From contig CANJXD010000041.1 in NCBI GenBank assembly GCA_947478535.1, positions 1 through 19,438 of the forward strand: DNA of 19,438 bases. The letters are read 5' to 3'. The notes under the pieces are model-generated. The model was not told where the DNA came from. It saw nothing but the letters and a program-made list of their open reading frames with translations, and made no database searches. The translations under genes were made by a program, and so were the position numbers. Positions 1 through 6,582 of this stretch are shown here, piece by piece. The stretch's first letter is position 1. Each line of letters starts with the position of its first letter. The stretch comes from Acetobacteraceae bacterium (GTDB lineage: Bacteria; Pseudomonadota; Alphaproteobacteria; Acetobacterales; Acetobacteraceae).

Positions 1-204
1 CGCAATGCGGTGATCGAGGCGCTGGCCAAGACCGATGGCAGCTTCACCCGCCACATCATGCCCTATGGCCCGACGAATTTCGTCAATGGCCAGAACCAGG
101 CCGGGCAGGCGGTGAACACCCAGGTGCAGGATGGTGACATCAAGGTGATCTTCCCGACCGACTTCGCCGATGCCCGCCCGGTTTTCCCCTGGCCGGCCCT
201 CTAG
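1..204 (+). CDS. C-terminal end of a branched-chain amino acid-type ABC transporter substrate-binding protein (partial)
   Basis: The reading frame is open from the first base of the window to TAG at 202-204, giving the last 67 residues of a protein that begins upstream. The tail contains NFVNGQNQAGQA, VQDGDIKVIFP and a final FPWPAL. Known from the family: periplasmic binding proteins of the LivK type (Peripla_BP_6) often end with a stretch about the product or cargo of the import process followed by a 'V(I/V)FP' strand and a 'P.P' tail. The assignment rests mainly on position: it is the gene directly before livHMGF, the usual place for this component, 3 nt from the next start. It would capture the substrate in the periplasm and deliver it to LivHM. 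The ligand-binding lobes lie outside the window, so ligand type cannot be judged. Confidence 0.8.
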   Translation, partial: RNAVIEALAKTDGSFTRHIMPYGPTNFVNGQNQAGQAVNTQVQDGDIKVIFPTDFADARPVFPWPAL

Positions 205-207
205 GCA

Positions 208-1086
208 TTGCGGTCGTTTCCCCTTGAAATCGTGCTGGAGGCCGTGGCGAACGGCCTCCTCACCGGGGCTGTCTATGGGCTGGTCGCGCTCGGGCTGACG
301 CTGGTCTATGGCGTGCTGCACATCATCAACTTCGCGCATGGCGCGCTGCTGACGGTGGCGATGTATGCAGCGTGGCTGATGTGGTCCGCCTTCGGGCTCG
401 ACCCCTACGTCGCGATCATCCCGCTGGTGCCGATCTTCTTCGCCGGCGGCTATGCGTTGCAACGCTTCGTCATCGGCCCGGCCAGCCAGGGGGATGACAA
501 CAACATCCTCCTCGTCACGCTTGGCCTGTCGATCGTGCTGGAGAACGCGATGCTCGCGATCTTCCGCTCCGACACACTGTCGGTGCAGGTCCCCTACGCG
601 ATGGAGGTGATCGAGGTCGGGGACATGCTGCTGTCCTTCCCGCGCGTCATCGGCTTCGCCGTCACGCTGCTGGTGGCGCTCGTGCTGTTCATCATCCTGA
701 CGCGGACGGATACCGGCCGCGCCATGCGCGCGGTGGCGAAGGAACGCACGGGCGCCGCGCTGGTCGGCATCGATGTGCGCCACGTCTATGCCGTGACGTT
801 TGCCATCGGCTGCGCGTGCCTGGCGATCTCCGCCTGCCTGCTGCTGCCGTCCTTCTATGTGAACCCGCGCGTCGGCAACGCCTTCGTGCTGGTGGCCTTC
901 ACCATCGTCGTGCTCGGCGGCATGGGCAGTGTGCCGGGCGCGCTGGTGGGCGGGCTGTTCATCGGCGTGGTGGAAAGCCTGTCGGGGCTCTATCTCGGGG
1001 ATAGCCTCGGGCAGATCGGCATTTTCGTTATTTTCATCCTGGTGCTGCTGTTCCGGCCGACTGGCCTGTTCGGGGCGAAGGCATGA
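208..1086 (+). CDS. livH: Branched-chain amino acid-type ABC transporter permease, LivH family
   Basis: The 292-residue, strongly hydrophobic protein has about eight predicted membrane segments and forms one half of the inner-membrane channel with LivM. Family marks are visible: NGLLTGAVYGLVALGLTLVY near residues 15-34, followed by HIINFAHG (38-45); the cytoplasmic coupling loop GRAMRAVAKERTGAALVGID (about 171-190), which contacts the ATPases; and VLGGMGSVPGALVGG (about 236-250). Length is normal for LivH. The start is uncertain: TTG at 208 gives the longest frame and sits 3 nt after the binding-protein stop, but I see no good Shine-Dalgarno sequence; GTG at 232 is an alternative that would still keep all conserved parts. 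The stop overlaps the livM start as ATGA (1083-1086). Confidence 0.93.
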   Translation: MRSFPLEIVLEAVANGLLTGAVYGLVALGLTLVYGVLHIINFAHGALLTVAMYAAWLMWSAFGLDPYVAIIPLVPIFFAGGYALQRFVIGPASQGDDNNILLVTLGLSIVLENAMLAIFRSDTLSVQVPYAMEVIEVGDMLLSFPRVIGFAVTLLVALVLFIILTRTDTGRAMRAVAKERTGAALVGIDVRHVYAVTFAIGCACLAISACLLLPSFYVNPRVGNAFVLVAFTIVVLGGMGSVPGALVGGLFIGVVESLSGLYLGDSLGQIGIFVIFILVLLFRPTGLFGAKA

Positions 1087-2033
1087 ACGCGCGCGATGTT
1101 GCGGCGATCGCCGCCTTCGGCGTCCTGGCCGCCCTGGTGCCGCTGTTCGTCAGCGCCGGCACGGTGCTGAACTTCGCCGTCTTCACGTTGATCCTTTGCC
1201 TCGCGGCGCAGGGCTGGAACATCCTCGGCGGCTATGGCGGGCAATACAGCTTTGGCCACGCCGCCTTCTTCGGCACCGGCGCCTATGCCACCGCCATCCT
1301 CCAGACCCGCTACGGCATCAGCCCGTATGCCGCCTTCACCGCGGGCATCGCGGCGGCGAGCCTGGTCGGCTGGATCATCGGCCTGCTGTCCTTCCGCTCC
1401 GGCCTCAAGGGCAGCTATTTCGCGCTCGTCACGCTCGCCTTCGCGGAGGTATTCCGCGTGTTGTCCAACGCGTCGGAGATGACGGGCGGCGCGGCGGGCA
1501 TCCTCATCAAGCTCGATGTCCGGCCGGAGAATTTCCAGTTCGCCTCCCGCGCCAGCTTCTACTGGGTCGTGCTCTCGCTGGTCGTCGTGGCGCTGTTCGT
1601 GACCCGCGCGCTCGAGCGCTCCCGCCTCGGCGCACAACTCGTCGCGGTACGGGAGAATGAGGATGCGGCCCGCGCGCTCGGCGTCGATGCGCTGCGGGTG
1701 AAGCTTTCGGCCATCGCGCTGTCCGCCGCCATCACCGGCGCGGCGGGCGGGCTCTACACCCAGTATTTCCTCTACCTCGACAGCACCATCGCCTATGGCA
1801 CCTGGATCAGCGTCGAGGCGCTGTTGGCGCCGATCATCGGCGGTGCGGGGACCGTCTTCGGGCCCGTCGCCGGCGCTATCGTGCTGCACAGCCTGTCCGA
1901 ATTCACCAAGACCCTGGTCGGCCGCATCCCGGGCATCGACCTCGTCATCTTCGGCGCGCTGCTGATCCTCGTCGTGCGCTTCCCTCCGCGCCACATCCCT
2001 GGCTTGGTGCGGCGGTGGAGGGCGGGGCGATGA
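1083..2033 (+). CDS. livM: Branched-chain amino acid-type ABC transporter permease, LivM family
   Basis: This 316-residue membrane protein is the second permease half, pairing with LivH. It shows LivM hallmarks: GGQYSFGHAAFFGTGAYAT (about residues 52-70), GLKGSYFALVTLAFAEVFRV (about 107-126), the coupling-loop region SRLGAQLVAVRENEDAARAL (about 180-199) and IGGAGTVFGPVAGAIVL (about 252-268). Several long hydrophobic segments fit 8-10 transmembrane helices, and the length is typical. ATG at 1083 overlaps the livH stop by four bases, and its own stop overlaps the livG start in the same ATGA arrangement, so the permease and ATPase genes are probably translationally coupled. Substrate specificity comes from the binding protein, not from this subunit. 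Confidence 0.95.
   Translation: MNARDVAAIAAFGVLAALVPLFVSAGTVLNFAVFTLILCLAAQGWNILGGYGGQYSFGHAAFFGTGAYATAILQTRYGISPYAAFTAGIAAASLVGWIIGLLSFRSGLKGSYFALVTLAFAEVFRVLSNASEMTGGAAGILIKLDVRPENFQFASRASFYWVVLSLVVVALFVTRALERSRLGAQLVAVRENEDAARALGVDALRVKLSAIALSAAITGAAGGLYTQYFLYLDSTIAYGTWISVEALLAPIIGGAGTVFGPVAGAIVLHSLSEFTKTLVGRIPGIDLVIFGALLILVVRFPPRHIPGLVRRWRAGR
2017..2022 (+). promoter_or_regulatory. Shine-Dalgarno sequence of livG
   Basis: GGAGGG lies inside the end of livM, 7 nt before ATG 2030. It supports ATG 2030 over the in-frame GTG at 2015, which would add only five residues upstream and has no comparable site. Confidence 0.6.
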
Positions 2034-2806
2034 GCGATTTCCTCGCGGTCGACTCCGTCTCCATGCGCTTCGGCGGACTGCTCGCCGTCGCCGATGCCAG
2101 CTTCACGGTGCGGGAAGGCAGCATCACCGGGCTGATCGGCCCGAATGGCGCGGGCAAGACGACGCTCTTCGCCATCGTCTCCGGCTTCCAGAAGCCCACC
2201 AGCGGCACCGTCACGTGGCGGGGCGAGGCCATCACCGGCCGCGCGCCACATCTGCTGGCGCGGGACGGCATCGCCCGGACCTTCCAGATCGTGCAGCCCT
2301 TCGCGGGGTTGAGTGTGCGGGAGAACATCGCCGTCGGCGCCTTTCTTCGGCACCGCCGCCGTGCCGATGCGATTGCGGTGGCCGAGGATGTGGCGGAGCG
2401 TGTTGGCCTCGGTGGGGAGCTCGACAAGCCCGCGGCGGCGCTGACGGTCGCTGGCCGCAAGCGCGTCGAACTCGCCAAGGCACTCGCCACCCAGCCGAAG
2501 CTGCTGCTGCTGGATGAGGTTCTCGCGGGGCTCAACCCCTCCGAGGTGCGGGACATCGTGCCGGTGGTCCGCGCCATTCGCGACAGCGGCATCACCGTGC
2601 TGATGATCGAGCATGTCATGCAGGCCGTGATGAACCTGTGCGAGGCCGTGCACGTCCTCGCCCAGGGCCGCATCATCGCCAGCGGCACGCCAGCGGAAGT
2701 GGTGGCGACGCCCGCCGTCATCGAGGCCTATCTCGGGCATGGCGCGGCTGCGCGCCTGGGTGGGGGCGCCGCGGCGCGCCTCGGCGGAGGCAAGCCCGAT
2801 GCTTGA
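2030..2806 (+). CDS. livG: Branched-chain amino acid-type ABC transporter ATP-binding protein, LivG family
   Basis: This 258-residue cytoplasmic ATPase powers the LivHM channel together with LivF. Walker A is GPNGAGKTT (residues 37-45) and Walker B is LLLLDEVLAGLNP (158-170). The signature loop is LTVAGRKRVELAKAL (138-152), the relaxed form common in this subfamily instead of LSGGQ, and the switch His is in MIEHVM (192-197). The C-terminal AYLG motif (233-236) is typical of LivG. The start is ATG 2030, overlapping the livM stop (ATGA) with a good ribosome site. Odd point: after AYLGHG the tail carries AAARLGGG twice in tandem (239-254), encoded by a 24-nt duplication; it lies beyond the usual end of the family and is probably dispensable. 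The stop overlaps the livF start by 8 nt. Confidence 0.96.
   Translation: MSDFLAVDSVSMRFGGLLAVADASFTVREGSITGLIGPNGAGKTTLFAIVSGFQKPTSGTVTWRGEAITGRAPHLLARDGIARTFQIVQPFAGLSVRENIAVGAFLRHRRRADAIAVAEDVAERVGLGGELDKPAAALTVAGRKRVELAKALATQPKLLLLDEVLAGLNPSEVRDIVPVVRAIRDSGITVLMIEHVMQAVMNLCEAVHVLAQGRIIASGTPAEVVATPAVIEAYLGHGAAARLGGGAAARLGGGKPDA
2744..2791 (+). repeat. Tandem duplication of a 24-nt unit at the livG/livF junction
   Basis: Two adjacent 24-nt units (2744-2767 and 2768-2791) both encode AAARLGGG. They match at most positions, and most differences are at third codon positions. The second copy contains GGCGGAGG (2783-2790), the likely livF ribosome site; the first copy has GGTGGGGG at the same place. 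Confidence 0.75.
2783..2790 (+). promoter_or_regulatory. Shine-Dalgarno sequence of livF
   Basis: GGCGGAGG ends 8 nt before ATG 2799. It decides the livF start in favour of 2799 over the in-frame ATG 2739, which would add 20 Arg/Ala-rich residues before the conserved MLEVRDL start. Confidence 0.7.
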
Positions 2807-3500
2807 GGTGCGCGACCTCGTGGCCGGCTACGGCCTGACCCGCGTGCTGGAAGGCGTCTCACTGAGCGTGGGGGCCGGGGAGATCGTGGCCGTCCTCGGA
2901 TCCAACGGCGTCGGCAAGACGACGCTGAACATGGTGCTCTCGGGCCTGGTGCGTGCGCGGGCGGGGGTGGTGCTGTTCGATGGCCAGCGCATCACCGGCC
3001 GCAGCCCAGCCGAGATCATGGCACTCGGCCTGATCCAGGTGCCGGAAGGCCGCAAGATTTTCCCGAACCTGACCGTGCGGGAGAATCTGGAACTCGGCTC
3101 CTACCGCCGCGCCAAGGCGAACCGCGCCCGGAACCTCGAGAAAGTGTTCGCAACCTTCCCAAGGCTGCGCGAACGCATCGGCCAGGGGGCGGGAACGCTG
3201 TCTGGCGGCGAACAGCAGATGCTGGCTATCGGGCGCGGCATGATGGCGGAACCCCGCCTGCTGATCCTGGATGAGCCTTCGCTCGGTCTTTCCCCCCTGC
3301 TGGTGGAGGAGATGTTTGCGCTGATCCGCAAGCTCCACGCCGAAGGCCTGGCCGTCATGCTGGTGGAACAGAACGTCGCGCAGTCCCTGGAGATTGCGGA
3401 TCGGGCCTATGTGCTGGAACATGGCATCTTCGCGCTATCCGGTCCCGCCGCTGAGGTGCGGGAGGATCCGGCGCTGAAGCGTGCGTATCTGGGGCTGTAA
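2799..3500 (+). CDS. livF: Branched-chain amino acid-type ABC transporter ATP-binding protein, LivF family
   Basis: This 233-residue protein is the second ATPase of the importer. Walker A is GSNGVGKTT (residues 34-42), the Q-loop region is LIQVPEGRKIFPNLTVRENL (78-97), the signature is LSGGEQQ (134-140), Walker B is LLILDEP (154-160), followed by LGLSP, and the switch region is VEQNV (189-193, with Gln-Asn in place of His as is normal in LivF). It ends in AYLGL, the usual LivF C terminus. Length matches the family. ATG 2799 overlaps the end of livG by 8 nt (ATGCTTGA). It is the last transporter gene; the first catabolic gene starts 17 nt downstream. Confidence 0.96.
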   Translation: MLEVRDLVAGYGLTRVLEGVSLSVGAGEIVAVLGSNGVGKTTLNMVLSGLVRARAGVVLFDGQRITGRSPAEIMALGLIQVPEGRKIFPNLTVRENLELGSYRRAKANRARNLEKVFATFPRLRERIGQGAGTLSGGEQQMLAIGRGMMAEPRLLILDEPSLGLSPLLVEEMFALIRKLHAEGLAVMLVEQNVAQSLEIADRAYVLEHGIFALSGPAAEVREDPALKRAYLGL

Positions 3501-3508
3501 GGGAAGGA
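3500..3508 (+). promoter_or_regulatory. Shine-Dalgarno sequence of the MmgE/PrpD gene
   Basis: AGGGAAGGA in the 17-nt gap after livF, 9 nt before ATG 3518. It is one of the strongest ribosome sites in the operon, fitting the fact that this gene does not overlap its predecessor. Confidence 0.65.
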
Positions 3509-3517
3509 AAACGGGCC

Positions 3518-4909
3518 ATGGCCATGCTGACTCCGGGCGTCGTCTCCGCGTCGGACTTGATGGCGGCCCCACCCTCGCCATGGCTCGGCGAATGGGCGAG
3601 CTTCGCTGCCCGCGCGCGCTTCGCGGACCTGCCGGGCGAGGTCGTCTCCCGCACCAGGCTGGCGCTGCTGGATTGCATCGGCGCGATTGCCGCCGGCGCG
3701 CAGGAACCGGAATGCCAGGCGCTGGCCTCCCGGATGGTGGCGCGGGAGGGCGGCGGCGATGCGCCGGTGATTGGCTTTGCCGGCGGCGCGCGGCCGGGCA
3801 CGGCGGCCTTCCTCAACGGCACCGCCGGCACGATGCTCGAGTTGGATGAGGGCAACCAGTACGCCCGCGGCCATCCCGCCATCCATGTCGTCCCCGCGCT
3901 GCTCGCGGCACCGCGTGGCGATGGCGCGGCCCTGCTGATGGCCCTGGCGCTGGGCTATGAGATGGGCAGCCGTGTCGGCATCGCCAGCAAGCTCAATGTC
4001 GCGATGCACCCGCACGGCACCTGGGGCACGCTTGGCGCCGCCGTCGGCATCGCCAAGCTGCACGGTGCGACGGCGGAGGAATTCCGCCACGTCATCAACA
4101 TGGCCAGCACGCTCGGCCTCGCCACCTCACGCAAGACGATGCTGGAAGGCGGCACGGTGCGGAACACCTATTGCGGTGTCTCCAACATGCTCGGCCTGAC
4201 GGTGTGGGACCTGGTGCGCGCGGGCTTCGAGGGGGAACGCGACGGCGTCGCCTCCATCTTCGGCCAGGTCGCGGGCAGCGATTTCCAGCCTGCGGAGATG
4301 GTGGCCGAGCTCGGCACGCGGTGGGAGGTGGCGCGCAACTACTTCAAGCGCCACGCCGCCTGCCGCTACACCCATGGCGCGCTGGATGCGATGCAGTTGA
4401 TCGTCGCCAAGGCCGGGCGGATCGACCCGGCGCAGGTGAAGTCCATCGCCGTCCGCACCTATGTCTGGGCGGCGCAGCTGGACAGCCCGCTCGCGCCCAA
4501 CATGCTGGCGGCCAAGTTCAGCATCCCCTTCGCCATCGCCACCTTCATCCGCCACGGCGCCGCGACCGTCCCCGCCTTCCGCGGCCCGGCGCGGGAGGAC
4601 CCGGTGACGCGCGCGCTCGCTGGCCTCGTCACGGTGGATGAGGATGCGACGATGACGGCGCAGCTTCCCGGCCTGCGGCCCGCCAGCGTGGCGATCACGC
4701 TGCGGGACGGCACAGTGCTGGAAGCCGCCGTCACCACCAATCGTGGCGACACCGAGGACCCCTTCACGGAGGCCGAAGTGCGCGAAAAATTTCATGACCT
4801 CGCGGACCCCGTCTATGGCAGGGACCGCGCCAGCGCGATCGAGGATGCTGTCCTCGCACTCGCCCCCCATAAGGAAGCCTCGGCCTTGGTGGAACTCCTC
4901 GCTCGATGA
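3518..4909 (+). CDS. MmgE/PrpD family protein (2-methylcitrate dehydratase-like)
   Basis: 463 residues, the normal length for the family. The N-terminal helical part begins WLGEWASFAARARFADLP (about 22-39) with LLDCIGAIAAGAQEPE (50-65). The active-site region is FLNGTAGTMLELDEGN (98-113), followed by GHPAIHVVPALLA (118-130). Later come HPHGTWGTLGAAVGIAKLHG and KRHAACRYTHGALDAM, all conserved blocks of this fold. Characterised members dehydrate 2-methylcitrate (PrpD) or decarboxylate cis-aconitate (CadA/IRG1), but most members in such operons have no known substrate. No other methylcitrate-cycle gene (prpB, prpC) is here, so propionate metabolism is unlikely; hydration, dehydration or decarboxylation of a catabolic intermediate is inferred. 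The stop overlaps the next start as ATGA. An in-frame ATG at 3524 is a weaker start choice. Confidence 0.92.
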   Translation: MAMLTPGVVSASDLMAAPPSPWLGEWASFAARARFADLPGEVVSRTRLALLDCIGAIAAGAQEPECQALASRMVAREGGGDAPVIGFAGGARPGTAAFLNGTAGTMLELDEGNQYARGHPAIHVVPALLAAPRGDGAALLMALALGYEMGSRVGIASKLNVAMHPHGTWGTLGAAVGIAKLHGATAEEFRHVINMASTLGLATSRKTMLEGGTVRNTYCGVSNMLGLTVWDLVRAGFEGERDGVASIFGQVAGSDFQPAEMVAELGTRWEVARNYFKRHAACRYTHGALDAMQLIVAKAGRIDPAQVKSIAVRTYVWAAQLDSPLAPNMLAAKFSIPFAIATFIRHGAATVPAFRGPAREDPVTRALAGLVTVDEDATMTAQLPGLRPASVAITLRDGTVLEAAVTTNRGDTEDPFTEAEVREKFHDLADPVYGRDRASAIEDAVLALAPHKEASALVELLAR

Positions 4910-6582
4910 CACTCGACCCCGTCACTCTGGCAGTCCTCAAGGGGCGGCTGGAGCAGATTGCCGATGAGATGGATGCGACGCTCTATCGCAGCGCGTTCAA
5001 CCCGATCATCGCGGAAGCGCGTGACGCCTGCCACGGCCTCTACCACGCCGAGACGGGCGCCACGCTGGTGCAGGGCACGAAGGGGCTGCCGATCTTCGTC
5101 GGCGCCATGTCCTTCGCGGTGCAGGCCGTCATCAAGCGCGTGGCGAACGGCGCGGGGCTGGAACCCGGTGACACCTTCATCTTCAACGATCCGTATGAAG
5201 GCGGCACGCATCTGAATGATTTCCGGCTGGTGCGGCCGATGTTCCGGCAGGGCAAGCTGTTCTGCTGGCTCGCCAGTGTCGGCCATTGGCTGGATATCGG
5301 CGGCAATGTGCCCGGCAACTACAATCCCCGCGCGACGGAAAGCCATCAGGAGGGTGTTCGCATCCCGCCGGTGAAGCTGTTCCGCGCCGGGGTGATGCAG
5401 CAGGATGTGGTCGATATCCTCTCGGCCAATAGCCGCGTGCCGAATTCGAACTGGGGTGACCTCAACGGTCAGCTCAACGCGCTGGACCTCGGCGAGCGTC
5501 GCCTCGCATCCCTGCTGGATGAGAGCGGGGAGGCGGTGGTCGATGCCGCCTTCGCCGCCCTGGCGGACCGCGCGGCGGCGCTGATGCAGGCGGAGATCGA
5601 GGCGCTGCCGGATGGCCACTACGCCTTCGAGGATTACCTCGACAATGACGGCGTGGTGGATGAGCGCCTCGTCATCGGGCTCGACATGGTGGTGCGGGGC
5701 GGGACGATGCTGCTGGACTTCTCCCGCAGCAGCGAGGCCTGCCTCGGCCCCATCAACATCAGCCGCGCGACGACGGTGGCGGCCTGCTACGTCGCGCTGA
5801 AGCACGCCTTCCCGGATGTGCCGGCGAATGCTGGCGTGCTGCGGCCGATCGAATTCGTCATCCCGGATTCGTCCCTGCTCGGTGTCGGCCCGCCGCGCCC
5901 GGTCGCCGGCTATACGGAGACGATCCTGCGCCTGATCGGCGTGATCTTCGGCGCGCTCGGCAAGGCGGTGCCGGAACGTGCGACGGCCGCACCCTTCGGC
6001 ACGATCAACGCGCTGTCGCTGTCCGGCCAGCGCAAGGATGGCACGCGCTGGGTGATGTTTTCGTTCTTTGGCGGCGGGCTTGGCGGCAACCCGGAATCCG
6101 ATGGGCTGCACCACGCCAACAACCCGATCTCCACGGCGACGATCCCGCCGGCCGAGATCATGGAAGCCGCCTATCCCGTGATGTTCACGCAATGGGCGCT
6201 GCGCCCGGATAGCGGCGGCGCGGGCCTCCATCGCGGCGGTGTCGGTGCGATCTATGAGATCGAGGCCCTGTCCCCCGGCACCACGGAAGTGGCGCTGCTG
6301 GGCGAACGCGGCCGCTTCGCGCCGTTTGGGGTGACTGGCGGCGCGCCGGCCGCGCTCAACACCTTCGCCTGGCAATCGCCGGAAGGCTGGAACACGCCGC
6401 CGATGGCCAGCAAGATCGTCGGCGTGAAGATCGAGGCAGGCCAGCGCGTGCGGCTCGAAAGCCCGGGCGGCGGCGGCTGGGGAGACCCGATGCAGCGGCC
6501 GCGCGAAGCCGTGGCGCGCGATATCCGCCTCGGCTTCGTCTCCGCCGACAGTGCAGCGCGCGACTACGGATACCAGGCATGA
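4906..6582 (+). CDS. hyuB: Hydantoinase B/oxoprolinase family subunit
   Basis: 558 residues, typical for HyuB. It begins DPVTLAVLKGRLEQIADEMD, the usual family start. Further motifs are NDPYEGGTHLND (about residues 94-105), GHWLDIGGNVPGNYNP (about 126-141), FGGGLGGNPESDGLHH (about 387-402), GGAGLHRGGVGAIYEI (about 432-447) and a C-terminal ESPGGGGWGDP. With HyuA it forms ATP-dependent amidohydrolases or carboxylases: N-methylhydantoinase, 5-oxoprolinase and caprolactamase open cyclic amides, and acetone/acetophenone carboxylases use related subunits. Here it is paired directly with hyuA, in the order B then A, with ATGA overlaps at both ends. No third small subunit, as in acetone carboxylase, is present, which favours a hydrolase. 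The exact substrate is unknown. Confidence 0.93.
   Translation: MTLDPVTLAVLKGRLEQIADEMDATLYRSAFNPIIAEARDACHGLYHAETGATLVQGTKGLPIFVGAMSFAVQAVIKRVANGAGLEPGDTFIFNDPYEGGTHLNDFRLVRPMFRQGKLFCWLASVGHWLDIGGNVPGNYNPRATESHQEGVRIPPVKLFRAGVMQQDVVDILSANSRVPNSNWGDLNGQLNALDLGERRLASLLDESGEAVVDAAFAALADRAAALMQAEIEALPDGHYAFEDYLDNDGVVDERLVIGLDMVVRGGTMLLDFSRSSEACLGPINISRATTVAACYVALKHAFPDVPANAGVLRPIEFVIPDSSLLGVGPPRPVAGYTETILRLIGVIFGALGKAVPERATAAPFGTINALSLSGQRKDGTRWVMFSFFGGGLGGNPESDGLHHANNPISTATIPPAEIMEAAYPVMFTQWALRPDSGGAGLHRGGVGAIYEIEALSPGTTEVALLGERGRFAPFGVTGGAPAALNTFAWQSPEGWNTPPMASKIVGVKIEAGQRVRLESPGGGGWGDPMQRPREAVARDIRLGFVSADSAARDYGYQA

Noticed and set aside
2739..2798. Earlier ATG for livF
   Set aside because: It adds 20 Arg/Ala-rich residues inside livG; the good ribosome site and the family start favour 2799.
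3518..4909. Assignment as PrpD of the methylcitrate cycle
   Set aside because: No prpB, prpC or acn gene is near; only the family can be supported.
4813..6375. Long - strand open frame opposite hyuB
   Set aside because: Same composition artefact; no domain and it also overlaps the PrpD-like gene end.
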